DNA from: Nageia nagi
Lineage: Eukaryota; Pinophyta
Direction of reading: 5' to 3'
DNA length: 64,000 nt
NCBI GenBank assembly: GCA_050084985.1
Contig: JBITNC010000001.1
Coordinates: forward strand, 112,902,001 to 112,966,000
Part shown: piece after piece, positions 12,400-23,392 of the stretch
Position numbering within the stretch: position 1 is the first letter of the stretch
Layout: each line of letters begins with the position of its first letter
Notes under the pieces: model-generated
What the model was told of the DNA's origin: nothing
Seen by the model: only the letters and a program-made list of their open reading frames with translations
Database searches by the model: none
Made by a program: the position numbers and the translations under genes

Positions 12400-15300
12400 T
12401 CTCATCTTGACCTTACTCCTTAAGGCCAACTAAAATTAAGCAAAATCCCAACCTCTCCTTTGTTATAGCTTTAGTGAACATGTCCATAAGATTATGTGAA
12501 GTGTGAATTTTCCTTAACTTGATTGAACCATCCTCTAATGTTGATTTGATGAAGTGGTACCTTACTTTGATGTGCTTGGTTCTATAGAGGAATATTGAGT
12601 TCTTTGCAATATGGATAGCACTTTGGCTATCACTCCATATATTTGCATCCTCCTACATCTTACCCAATTCCTCCATCAATATATTTAACAAAATAAGCTC
12701 TTTTCTTGCCTCTATAGCAGCAACATACTTAGGTTTTGTAGTGAAGAGAGCCACAACCTATTGGAGATTAGAGATCCAACTAACTATTGTACCACCAATG
12801 GTAAAGATATAACCTATAGTGCTTCTCCCACCATCAATATCACCTTCCATATCATAATCAACATATCCTTGCAAACAAGTGTTAGAACCTCCAAAATACA
12901 AAGAGTAATGAGAAGTAACCCTTAAATACCTAAGGATCCACTTAACATCTTCCCAATGATGATTTTTTATATTATTCATAAACCTACTAACAACTCCCAC
13001 TGCTTGTCCTATATTCAGTCTAGTACACATCGAAGTAGGGAACCTTAGTCATATACTTCTTTTCCTTATCTATCTTATGAATTAAATGTTTAGTGAGTTT
13101 AAATTATTTTACCAATGGTGTAGAAATAAATTTTGCATCCTTCGTATTAAAACTTTTAATCACTTTTTCAATGTAGTCTTATTGAATAAATCTTAGCATG
13201 TGGTTTTATTTATTTCTTGTTATTTTCATTCTAAGGATTTTCTTAGCCTCATTAAAGTCCTTCATTGCAAAAGTTGTAGCTAACTTTTCCTTAATATAAA
13301 CAATATAATGCATACTAATCTTGCTACTAGCATATAATCCACATACAAAAGTAAGATTACATAGTTTCATTTGTTATATTCTTAAAGTATACACAATAAT
13401 CCAAGCAATATCTAGTGAATTCATTTGTTACCATGAAGGTGTCAAATTTAAGGTACCATTATCTAGGAGCTTGCTTTAAACCATATAAGCTCTTTTCTAA
13501 TTTACATACATAAACTTCTTTACCTTTGATGTCAAAACCTTGGGGTTGATGGATGTAAATCTCATCTTCTAATTCATCATGTAAAAATATTATCTTCACA
13601 TCCAATTATTCAAGATATAAATTTGCAATAGCAATAATGCTCAATATTGTTCTAATGATAGTTCTTTTTACAACTAGAGAGAATATCTCAACAAAATAAA
13701 TACCTTTCTTTTGATCAAAACCTTTTATCACAAATATTTCTTTGTACTTCTTTTGTCCATCTCCCACTTCCTTTAACATTTACACCCATTTATTACTAAT
13801 TGGTCTCTTACACTTAGGAAGCTCAACCAAACACTTAGGTTCATCACTATCAGTATAAAGCACATAATAAAGAGAAGGAAAATAATGTTCAAGAGCTTTA
13901 CTAATCCTTGAATATCTTCTCACAATTTTATGTGGAGTTTGGGATTTTTTTTATGGAAGTACTTTAACTTAGTCTTTAGGTTTCTCAGGCTCATCAATAT
14001 CATCAAGAGTTACAAATCTAGGTTCCTCTTCCTTTTCTTTTTGCACAACCTACAACTTGTCTTTGTATATGCTTTTCTCATTGAATACAACATCTCTATT
14101 TCTAATGATTTTGTGATTATCAACATCCCATAACCTGTAACTAAAACCATCAACTTCATACCCAATGAAATAGCATTTTTATGAATTTGCATCAAGTTTC
14201 TTTCTGTACTCTTTATCAATATGTGCAAATTCTTAACAACCAAAAACTTTTAGGAATGAGTAGTTCACCTTTTTTACCTATCCACATATCCATTAGAATG
14301 CCTCCATCTAAGGCCATAGATGGACCCTTATTAATCAAGTAAACAATAGTATCAATAACATTAGACCAAATATTCAAAGGTAATCCTTCATGTAAACTCA
14401 TTCTTCTAGCCCTTTCTAAGATAATCCTATTCATTCTTTCCATAATCCCATTTTCTTGTGGAGTTATAGGAATCACCTTAATCCTTCTAATGCCATTATG
14501 GGAAAAAATGTATCAAAATCTCTACTATAAAACTCACTACCAATATCAAATTTGATACATTTCAACTTCAAACAAGTTTTATTTTCAATCAATGCCTTAT
14601 AAACCTTAAAATTCTCAAACACATCAGATTTACTATTAATGCAATGCACCCATGTCTCTCTAGTAGAATCACCAATAAAAGTGAAAAAGTAAGATGATCC
14701 ACCAAGTGAGCAAACTTGTGAAGGACACAACACATTAGTATGAACCAACTCTAACTTTTTGACTTTTGTTTTCTTTACCAACTTTTAAGAAACTAACTCT
14801 CGTTTGTTTACCATACACACAATCTTAGATTATGAAGCAAGCCTTTAGAGTGAAAGAGTTTCATACCTTACTCACTCATTTGCCCAAGCCTATTATACCA
14901 TAGTGTTACATTATCACCTATTTAAATAAGATTCATGGAGTAATCAAATTATTTGTGAAAAAATAAATATTGAAAATCAAATTAACCTTTGCAACCATCA
15001 TTTAACCTTTAGTTACCTTCCAACTAGCATTACCAAATGCAACCATATATCCTTCCCTATCCAATTTACTTGTTGATATAAGTTTTAATTTTAGATACAG
15101 AATGTGCCTTGCATCATAAATATTCTCTTGTATACCATTACATAATTTTATTTTTATATTTCCAATACCAATAATTTTACATGAGTGTGCATTCCCTAAT
15201 AATACTTGACCATAACACCTTGTGTGTAGTTTATAAAATATACTTTATGTGAGGTAGCATGAAATAAAGCACCTGAATCAATTACCCAATAGTCGCAATT

Positions 15301-15500
15301 TTTATCAAGATACATTATTAGAGCATCTTATAATATCTCTCAACTATATTTTCTTCATGATTACTTGTGCCTTCATTATTATTATTATTATTACTACCTT
15401 CTACTTCTTTTCCTTTTCTATTCCAACAATCCTTTTTAATGTGACCCTTTTTACCACAAAGATAACATTTCAATCTAGTTTTACCTCTTGAATTTGATAT
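12400..15500 (-). pseudogene. Copia pol remnant of element E (protease, integrase, RT, RNase H)
   Basis: On the minus strand: CCHC knuckle (C-x2-C-x4-H-x4-C) near 15475-15430; protease motif WVIDSGA near 15290; integrase with L-VHTNV and GDSTRETWV stretches (14740-14640), a K-FDIGSEF stretch at the second catalytic Asp (14545) and the R-MSLHEGLP stretch (14400); RT with YVDY where the active site should be YVDD (13334-13345); RNase H from about 13030 (GYVDYDMEGD-DGGRSTIGY) to TKHIKVRYHF and DMFTKA, ending near 12416. The Asp-to-Tyr change in the RT active site and several stops make it inactive. Confidence 0.85.
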
Positions 15501-16162
15501 CCTCTTGGATTTACATCTTTAATTTATTCTTATCCTTTCCCTTGATCTTCCTCTTGCTCCACCATGATAGTAGCATTGGAACTTTCACCTATAGACCTTC
15601 TTCTTGTATCTTCACTTAGTATTGTTCCAATAATTTCATCAAATACCAATTTATCATTAGAAGAAGAGTTACTAACAACCATAACAAAGTTATTTAAACT
15701 ATCCAAAAGAGAACACAATATTAAAAAATCTTTTATTTCATCATCAAAATCAATCTCAACTAAATTTAATTGATTTATGATTGTATTAAACTCATTAAGA
15801 TGATCTTGGACTGAACTACCTTCATTCATATTCATGTTAAATAATTTATTCATTAAATATACTTTGCTTTAGGTGGATGGATTTTTATATATTTTAACAA
15901 GTTTATCCATTAATCCTTTAGTTATTTTTTCACTTGAAATATTAAAAGCTACACTAAACTTTGTACAAAGTATAGCATCCCCCAAAGCCTTTCTATCCAA
16001 CAAATTCCACTCTTCATCACTCATGGATGAGGGTTTCTTACTCTTGTATTCAAGAGGTTGGTAGAGATCCTTTTGCTAGAGGTAGTATTCCATTTGAATT
16101 CTTCATAAATAAAATCCTTTCCCATTCAACCTTTCAACCTTCATTCTTCCTTCTTCTTCCAT
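15501..16162 (-). pseudogene. Copia gag remnant of element E
   Basis: Starts at an ATG on the minus strand (16162), about 60 bp from the PBS, with MEEEGRMKVERLNGK-F, then the MSDEEWNLLDRKALG segment and the VQDHLNEFNTIINQL segment typical of UBN2-type copia gags. Single frame over most of its length with several TAG/TAA in place of Gln. The zinc knuckle follows near 15450. Confidence 0.8.
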
Positions 16163-16222
16163 ATGCTCCTCTTGGCTCTAATACATAAGAAACATTCACT
16201 AAGAAAAACGCAGTAAAATAAT

Positions 16223-16236
16223 AATATTTGATACCA
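16223..16236 (-). other. Primer binding site of element E
   Basis: In the element's sense TGGTATCAAATATT, 2 nt inside the 5' LTR (which ends CCTAACA). TGGTATCA is the usual PBS core complementary to initiator tRNA-Met in plant copia elements. Confidence 0.8.
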
Positions 16237-16238
16237 CT

Positions 16239-16967
16239 TGTTAGGTTTAAATAACTTCATATCAACTTAAGAATAGTAAATCCTCCTAATCCTTGGCAAA
16301 AAAACCAACAAAATACTAAACAAAAATAGTAAGAAACAAACACACAAAATGAGAGATGAGATATTTAACATGGTTCACCCAATATGGGCTACTCCATGAA
16401 GAAGCTTTCAACCCTTTGCATTATCAATTCTCCAATTCCTCCAAGAAAAAAAATAATAACATAACCTTATAACAACCTTCACTTTGGATTACAATAATAC
16501 CTCATTACAAATCTCTCTCAAACTCTCTACTCAAATAACATCAAATCAACAATACTACAATGCTCAAGACTATCATACAAAATCTCAATCCAAACACCCC
16601 TATTCATAGATGGAGACCAACCTAACTTAAAACCAATTTGATTTAATAAGATCATGGAGAACTCCCCCATGCCTTGTTTAACTCCTAACTAACAATAATT
16701 ACCAAATTAAAACTAATTTTGACTGCCAAAGTTAGAATTTAATGCTCTTTATTTTATAATTGGTACACTACATATCAAGTTTTGATAGTTTATCAAATGG
16801 GATAGTATCAGCTACTAAGTAATGCTTCCAACACCACCCAACACCTGATTGATATACTAAATAGATCTTATTGGATGATTGGTTGACCACCTTTTACTAG
16901 TATATCAATTATAACTAGAAATAAAAAAATGCAATGATCCAAGCCTAGTTAAAATCCACACTCAATA
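16239..16967 (-). repeat. 5' LTR of copia element E
   Basis: About 729 bp, aligned with 11644-12343 from the shared TTGTTAGGTTTAAATAA edge onward. Slight length difference from small indels. Divergence is well over a few percent by eye, so the insertion is not recent. Confidence 0.85.
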
Positions 16968-16972
16968 TTTTT

Positions 16973-17888
16973 ATACCTAATGATCAAGTGAAATTATTGT
17001 AAAAATCCCATACACCTAATATATTTTATCTATTACAATTTTGATTTAGTTTGTAAATATTTCAAATATTGATGGTCAATACGAATGATAATATCCTCTT
17101 ACAATAAGTAATGCTTCCACTTCTCCATGGCATTAACTAATACATACAACTACTTATCATATGTAGGATAGTTAAATACTACCTCACTTAACTTCTTAAA
17201 AATGAGAATATATGGGTATTTCTCCTAGTAGAAAAAATACCCCCATGGTATACTCACTTACTTCCATTTCAATATCAAATGGTTGTTATGAATTGGGTAG
17301 TGTTAATAACAAAGCATTACTAGTTTTATGCTTTAATAAATCAAAAGATGATTATTTATACTTTACCCCATTAGAAATATTAACTTTTATTAGTAATATA
17401 ATGTAATGGAGTAGAAAAAATAGAAATAAATTTTATGAGATATTGTAAATCCCCCAAGAAATATCTTATCTCATTGATATTGCTAGGTCTTTTCAACTCC
17501 ACAATGGCTCTCACCTTCTTAGGATCAATCTTTTATTTTCCTCACCTATAACATGCCCTAGATACACAAATGATTGGTGCCCAAATATACATTTTTACAT
17601 ATTCAATAAAAATATTAGTTTTATAAATTTTAGAGCATTTATTTTACATAGTTTAGATGTTCCTCTCAAGCTTGAATATAAATCAAAATATCATGTGTCA
17701 ATAATAACAAAAGAATCACTTAAATGTCTAATAACTCCATTTATTACCCTCATGAATATGGTCAATGTATTACACAAGCTAAAAGGAATTAATAACCACT
17801 CATATAGCCCTTTCCTAGTTTTGAATAAAATCTTCTAGATGTTCTTCTCATTAATTCTCACTTGGTGATATCCACTCCTTACAAGTGA
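16973..17888 (-). pseudogene. Gypsy RT and RNase H remnant, part of element F
   Basis: Read on the minus strand: an RT stretch SGYHQVRI near 17870, then L-EWLLIPFSLCN, FMRVINGV and a decayed active-site region where DD is not preserved; KKC-F-HQSFVYLGHV near 17560; then the RNase H with PFDIEMEVSEYTMGV (17290), a PTYDK-LY segment (17150), an HH-Y-L segment, and a GFLQ-FHLIIRYK end at 16980. The part N-terminal to SGYHQ is missing; the RT ends at a dispersed G-rich repeat. Beyond 16973 the gene is interrupted by element E and continues at 11643. Confidence 0.8.
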
Positions 17889-18100
17889 TTCACTATTAGG
17901 AAATGGTAAATATCGCATAAGTGTATGAAAGGGGTATTATTAATATCAATTTGAATTATTAGCATATTAGTAAGTATTTTATATGGGGAGAGGGAATAAG
18001 GGTGTTTAAAATTCAATCAACAAACTCTATTAGTAAAAAGGGAGAGAGGGGATGGGGGTGGGGGTAGAGAGGAGCGGGTGGGAATTATGTATCAAGAATG
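17885..18100 (+). repeat. Dispersed repeat with G-rich segment, copy 1
   Basis: Aligns with the reverse complement of 45360-45695: TTAGRAAATGSTAAATA, a TTAATATC block, then AAGTATTTTATAWGGGGAG and G-runs. G-runs at 18039-18083 (GGGG-AT-GGGGG-T-GGGGG ... GGG) could form a G-quadruplex. The left edge coincides with the loss of the F RT. Family unknown. Confidence 0.6.
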
Positions 18101-19711
18101 CAATATGATAATTTACAACAAACTAGGACATGCAAGATCTTACAACTATGCATCATAATATTGGATATACATGTACATATAATTATAATAAATTAATGAA
18201 ACTTATGCATATATTTGATTATTTCTAATCCTTTGAATTTTAACAGCAAGTTCTTCCAAAGATTGTCTATGTATGACTTATTAGGATACCTTAGATGTTA
18301 TTTTATTATTATTGTATTCTTTATATGGAAAAATAAGGATTAATGATGTATTTTGGATGACTCTTATTTTCTTGCACATGATTTATGAATATATGTGTAT
18401 TGGATATAGTACTTTTTAATATTTAATCTTGACAAGTACAATTTCCTCTTAAGGGAGTATGAGGGATTATGATGGATCTACTATAGGATTACTAAGAGTG
18501 GAGATATGCTAGATACATAGTGATATAATAGTTAGGTAGTATTTCACATATACTTTTATTGAATTATGTGTTATTGATGATGCTAGGATAGTCATAACTT
18601 GATTTGTGAAGACTCTTGTATTTGTAAGTATCTACCCTTCATGTTTTGATATAATATTTAAAATAATTTATTTACTTGATTCTCGTTAATTTTTATTATT
18701 TATCTAGGAAAAATTAAATAGATGAAATTATATTTTTTTAAAAATTAAATACGACATATTTTTAAATAAAACTATCTTATAATAAGATATTTTTATTTTT
18801 GCCTATTGTTATCTAAATACTAAGGCATTGATATTATATTCTCCACTCATTATGTTTGAGAGAACATGGGTGAATTTTATATTTTTGGTGTGTACCCCCA
18901 TTTTATTGTCATGGCATCAGATTTCAAATTCTATTTATTTGGTTTGAGGAAGGGCCTAGAAACCTTATAACATGGAATAACCTCCTCTTTTTCTCTTTTC
19001 TTACCATTTTGTGAAACTATCCTTCTTATATATTCACCTACATTTCAAAGGTTTGAATATCATACATAATTTTTATGAGGAAATAAGATTTGATTACTTA
19101 TTTATTTGGTTTTTATACTAAGTTTATTTAGGCTCTTTAAGTCTCCAGTCTTACTATGGAATTTTCTTATTGGTTTCTAGTTGCTATAGTGAATATCTTG
19201 TGGATCCTATTACCTTTGTTTTCTTATCAATAAAAAAATAATTGAATGTAGGCTATACAATATATACAAAATTTAAATCTCAAGACACATTTCACCCATG
19301 CCTTCTTAACTTATACATATTGATTTTATTACATTGCATGTCCACCCATATTTGAACATGCATTATTATATAGGAATATCATAAATTTGAATGTGTAAAA
19401 GACACATACTTTGTGTTGATACCTATTTTGGATATCTTTTATTCTAAATTAGTTTTCATATTTCTTGTTTTATAATATGTTATATTTATCATTATATCTC
19501 ATGTTATTATCATATGGAATAACTTACATATTTATCATGATATTTCTTTTTTTATATAAATGGACCTTGGCATCAGCGTTGGCTTCTATAAGGATCTTTT
19601 AGTTTTTCTCTTACATATAAAAGAAAGAACTATATTTATGAGAAGTTTATTCTATATTTATATTTATATTTACTACATTGAATTGTAATCATAAGAATCC
19701 TATGGATTACT
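18101..19711. other. AT-rich sequence, unassigned
   Basis: No coding motif or known repeat recognised between the G-rich repeat and the left LTR of element G. Confidence 0.4.
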
Positions 19712-20450
19712 TCAATCCTCAAATAATAATTTTAAACTTCATTATTATCTGTATCCCCAAAATTCATAGTGTAATAATTATTACCAATTCATATCAATGA
19801 ACTAGCCATTAAACATTGCATTCACACATAAATTTCTACTTTTGAGAGTCTTTATATTTTATTATTGCAATAATAATGAATATTAAAACCAAGATTACCC
19901 TTCTTTTTACAGCTCTAATGATAAAAAAACCTTCTCTTGCACAATCAAATCCCTCTCTTCAATTCAACAATCCCTAATAAATTTCTAATGAAGTATTTAC
20001 TTTGAAAATCATGACTTTTCATTTGAAATAGCCATGTAATTACCATACATTCTATCTTACTTTCCAAAATAGTTATTACCTTTCATGTACTCTAATATTC
20101 CACTATTTCCATAGCATGGATGCCCTTCCTATAATATTCTAGATAAGGATAGTTCATAAGAAAATGGAGAGTATAAAGGTCAAACCTTAAACAAAGGTAG
20201 GCATGCATATACTTGTTGGAAAGGTATCTTTAATGAACATCTAATACAAAAATTATCAACTCAATTGGATATATCTATAAAAATATATACCTTACCAAAG
20301 ATTATTGATATATTCTTATGACATTTTCCAAGTAGAACAAATCTACAAAATAAATTAAAATTACTCTAAACACCACCCATGCATGAGAATTCATTAAATC
20401 CTCACTCTAATGATATTTGTAATTAATCATATGATCCATTTTTGGATAAA
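19712..20450 (-). repeat. 3' LTR of gypsy element G
   Basis: Aligns piecewise with 22395-22530 (CCCCAAAATTCAT block) and 30537-31160 (ACCTTCTCTT, GATAAGGATAGTTCATA, CATAAGAATTCAT-like blocks). Confidence 0.75.
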
Positions 20451-20755
20451 ACCTCCCTAATTTAGAGGCATTTTATCTCCAAATGCTTATGAAAAATAAT
20501 GAAAAGGAAAAATAGTCCCCCATGTATATCCATACCATCCTTCTCCCCATGGATGATAAGTTGAACTAGTCTATAGGCTCCATGTCATAACTCCTCCAAT
20601 AGGTATGAATGGTAATTGAGATCTTGGAATAGGTACCAATGGTGAGTAAGATCCCTTATGTCCTTGTACTTCCACTTTAGTTCCCTTCTTCTTATGATGT
20701 CTAGGCTTTTTTCTTACTTATTTTATCACTACAGTCTGATCACACTATCTTTTTC
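20451..20755 (-). other. 3' internal end and polypurine-like tract of element G
   Basis: In the element's sense: a Pro/Ile/Ser-rich decoded stretch, then GGAGATAAAATGCCTCTAAATTAGGGAGG just before the LTR, the form of gypsy 3' ends (a GDKMPL-like coding end running into the PPT, which here is AATTAGGGAGG). Confidence 0.55.
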
Positions 20756-21268
20756 TTAAGGTTTCATTATTTTAAGTGTAAGCTTCCTTAAAGTAGTAAT
20801 CACAACCTTTTTTACTATTTCAATACTAAGAGTTTTATTTTTACTTGTATGAGAATTCAAAATAAAGTGCTTACCATCTTTTACAAGTTGATATTTATTT
20901 TCTCTTCTATAATAAATAACATCTCTATCAAACAAGTATGGATTTCCCAACACTATTCTAGCAACATCAAGAGGCACAAAATTTGATTCAATCTCATCAA
21001 TGTAATTATGACTAATAACAAAACTCAACTTACATTTATGTATGACTTGTGTATTGATTTTGTTGCTCACCCATAGAAGTGGATATGGCTTTAGATGAAG
21101 ATAAGTCTCCAAATCCAACTTCTTCACCAAGTCCTTTGAAATCATACTTACTTGTGAATTAGGGTCAACAAGAGCATTCACCTTGGTCTTATATACTTTA
21201 ACTTTAATGTACAATAGTTGAATCATTTTCTCCTCTTCACCCTTTACATATGAGCAATTCATAGTCAT
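20756..21268 (-). pseudogene. Gypsy aspartic protease domain of element G
   Basis: An open 170-codon stretch, the best preserved coding piece of G. The family active site is D-S/P-G; here ALVDPNSQVSMIS has Asp, but Asn stands in place of Gly. Downstream are KDLVKKL, the W-rich PYPLLWV segment, the VPLDVARIVLGNPYL segment and the DVIYYRRENKYQL segment, in the order known for plant gypsy proteases. It follows gag in the same direction. Loss of the active-site Gly suggests it no longer works. Confidence 0.75.
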
Positions 21269-22260
21269 ACAATTTTTGCAGTCATCAACATCTTAAGCAC
21301 TTCCAATAACCTTGATATATTCTTGATTACTTTCAATAATTTGTATGAGGGTTGCATCTTTCATCTTAAATTTTTCTTTAAAATATTTTAGTATATGTTA
21401 TGGGTGTAAATACTAACACTTTTCATTATCATGATCCTCCTTTTTACAATGAGAGCAATGAGATTTCATACCCTCATTTTTCTTAGTTGTGGAATTGATT
21501 TTATCCTTATCTCATGTCTTATTTTTGGAATCTTTCTCCTTCATTATGGATTTCCCACGAGCTTCCAAATGTTGAGCCTAAATACAAACTTGATCCAAAT
21601 TTTAAGGATTAAAAATCAAAATAGTATGACAAATATAACTATGTAAACCTCTAATATATTTCAACAAAGTCTCTTGGATCTTCAAGGAAAGCCCAATTAA
21701 TGCATCCCTCTTTTTGAATTTAGTTATATAATCTTAGACACTTTACCATTTACCTTGCTTAAAATTAAAACACTCCATGGTTTGGTTTTGTTGATGGCTA
21801 AGAGGATAAAACTAATTTTTTATAAGCTCTTTGAAACTCCTTCAACTGGTAATAAAACATTCATCACCATTCTTGATAGCATCATAATATTCTTCCCACC
21901 AAACTAAAGCATGCCCTTCTAATTTCAGAATGACTACTTGAATCTTATCATTTTCATCCTCAATATTTTGCACTTTAAAAAATACTTCCAATTTCATAAG
22001 CCATTGATTTAAATTTTCTACATCAATTTCTCCTCCAAAGGATTTGTGATCAAATTTAACCTTCAATTTTAAAGGTAATTTTTATACTCGATCATAACTC
22101 TCTCCCAAATCTAATTCCTTTATTTCATTAACATTCAAGGTAGCCTCAAACTCTAAAAATTCTTTAATCATATTCCAAAGTGTCTCTTCTAAACTTTCAA
22201 TATTCCTCTTCTACTCATCATTCTCCATAGAAATATTTCTTTTATTTCTCAACCAAATTA
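21269..22260 (-). pseudogene. Gypsy gag remnant of element G
   Basis: Starts near 22066 or earlier with K-FDHKSFGGEIDVENLNQWL, then a V-LKLEGHALVWWEEY segment (the gag core W-W-E motif), several stops, and an intact zinc knuckle CSHCKKEDHDNEKC (C-x2-C-x4-H-x4-C) around 21419-21460. Continues into the protease. TAG/TAA replace Gln at several points; at least one frame change near 21840. Confidence 0.75.
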
Positions 22261-22530
22261 CTTTTACTATTGGATATGGTTATAGGAATACAAGAAAATC
22301 ATAAAACCCTTGCAATCAATTTGTAAATACCAAAAAATATATCAACTGAATCTTATAACATATGATATGTAATCATCAAAAGCATATAACTTACTTGGAT
22401 CCTCAAATATAAATTTGAAACTTCATTATTATCTAACTATGTCCCCAAAATTCATGGTGCAATACTGATTACAAATTCAAATAAATTAACTAGCTATTAA
22501 ACATAACATTAACATATAAATAAAGAGAAT

Positions 22531-23370
22531 TGTTAACACATAAAAATGAATTTATGTTCTTAAATAAATAAATTAATGAAAACATGCTTGGCCTAAATAT
22601 ATGTCTTGAAAGTATTAAAATGATAATATCAATGTTTGTCTTAAATATGAATTTTGTAATGATTATCTTGAATATTGCATGGATTATCTCGAATATTGCA
22701 TGGATTATCTTGTTTATTGGTATGTTTATCTTGAATGTTGTGAATTAGCCTTATTTATGTAAATGCATGCTGACCCATGGGTTGTATTATCTATTATCTA
22801 TATAAATAAGGGATCTAATAGTAAGTCCACATAACAAGGATACACACGATCCTGCGTATGGTCTTGTAGTGGCAACCCCTTAAGGTATCTCTTGGTACTG
22901 CCTATAAGGCTGTGGTTTGTGTGCTTCCTTTCACGAGCTATCCTGACATCCATGATCTATTCTGATATCATACTGCTATCTAAGACATCTGTATCAAATT
23001 TTTGGACTTGATTGAGAGATCAAGAATCATCAAACGAAGGCCACTGGTGCTCCTTTACGAACAAAAGAACACCATCGATGCTCTAATATCTCTGAAACGG
23101 ACCACCTGTGGTCCTCTTTTTGTATCCTCATAGGTCACTGCATTTTTGGAAGGGCAGTTCATCATTAGTATATCGCCAACATCTTCATATTTCATTATCA
23201 GGTAAGTTCTGTGAGGTAAGTACACAAACTACAATCTTGGTTGATACAATTACATTTCTGAATCGATTATCTTATTCATTGCAATTTTGCTATCCATAGC
23301 TCAAATATAGATATATTTTGTAGATATTTACCTATTTATTTATTTGCATGCTCAATTTTATTTGTAAACA
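22531..23370 (+). repeat. 5' LTR of element H
   Basis: 840 bp, TGTTAACA...TGTAAACA. Contains a 21-bp motif GATTATCTTGAATATTGCATG in about two and a half tandem copies (22659-22715) and a TATATAAATAAGGG promoter-like box near 22799-22812. Matches 29691-30531 over its whole length. Confidence 0.95.
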
Positions 23371-23392
23371 TTTGGTGAACCTGATGTGAAAC
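23371..23392 (+). other. Primer binding site candidate of element H
   Basis: TTTGGTGAACCTGATGTGAA directly follows the LTR. A PBS should start TGG, which is present at 23373. I could not assign the tRNA. Confidence 0.5.

Larger units (their letters stand above)
11644..16967 (-). mobile_element. Copia LTR retrotransposon E, full length but decayed, inserted in F
   Basis: Complete layout on the minus strand: 5' LTR at right (16239-16967), PBS, gag, protease, integrase, RT, RNase H, PPT, 3' LTR at left (11644-12343). The plus-strand flanks are TTTTT on both sides (11639-11643 and 16968-16972); removing the element and one TTTTT makes the gypsy reading run on through a Tyr-Lys-Lys-Gly motif, which supports both the boundaries and the duplication. 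Order in pol is protease-integrase-RT-RNase H, the copia order. Confidence 0.9.

Noticed and set aside
10100-22260. F and G as one gypsy element (gag-protease at right, RT to integrase at left)
   Set aside because: Order and strand fit, but G has its own LTR (19712-20450) and 3' end between them, so they are separate elements.
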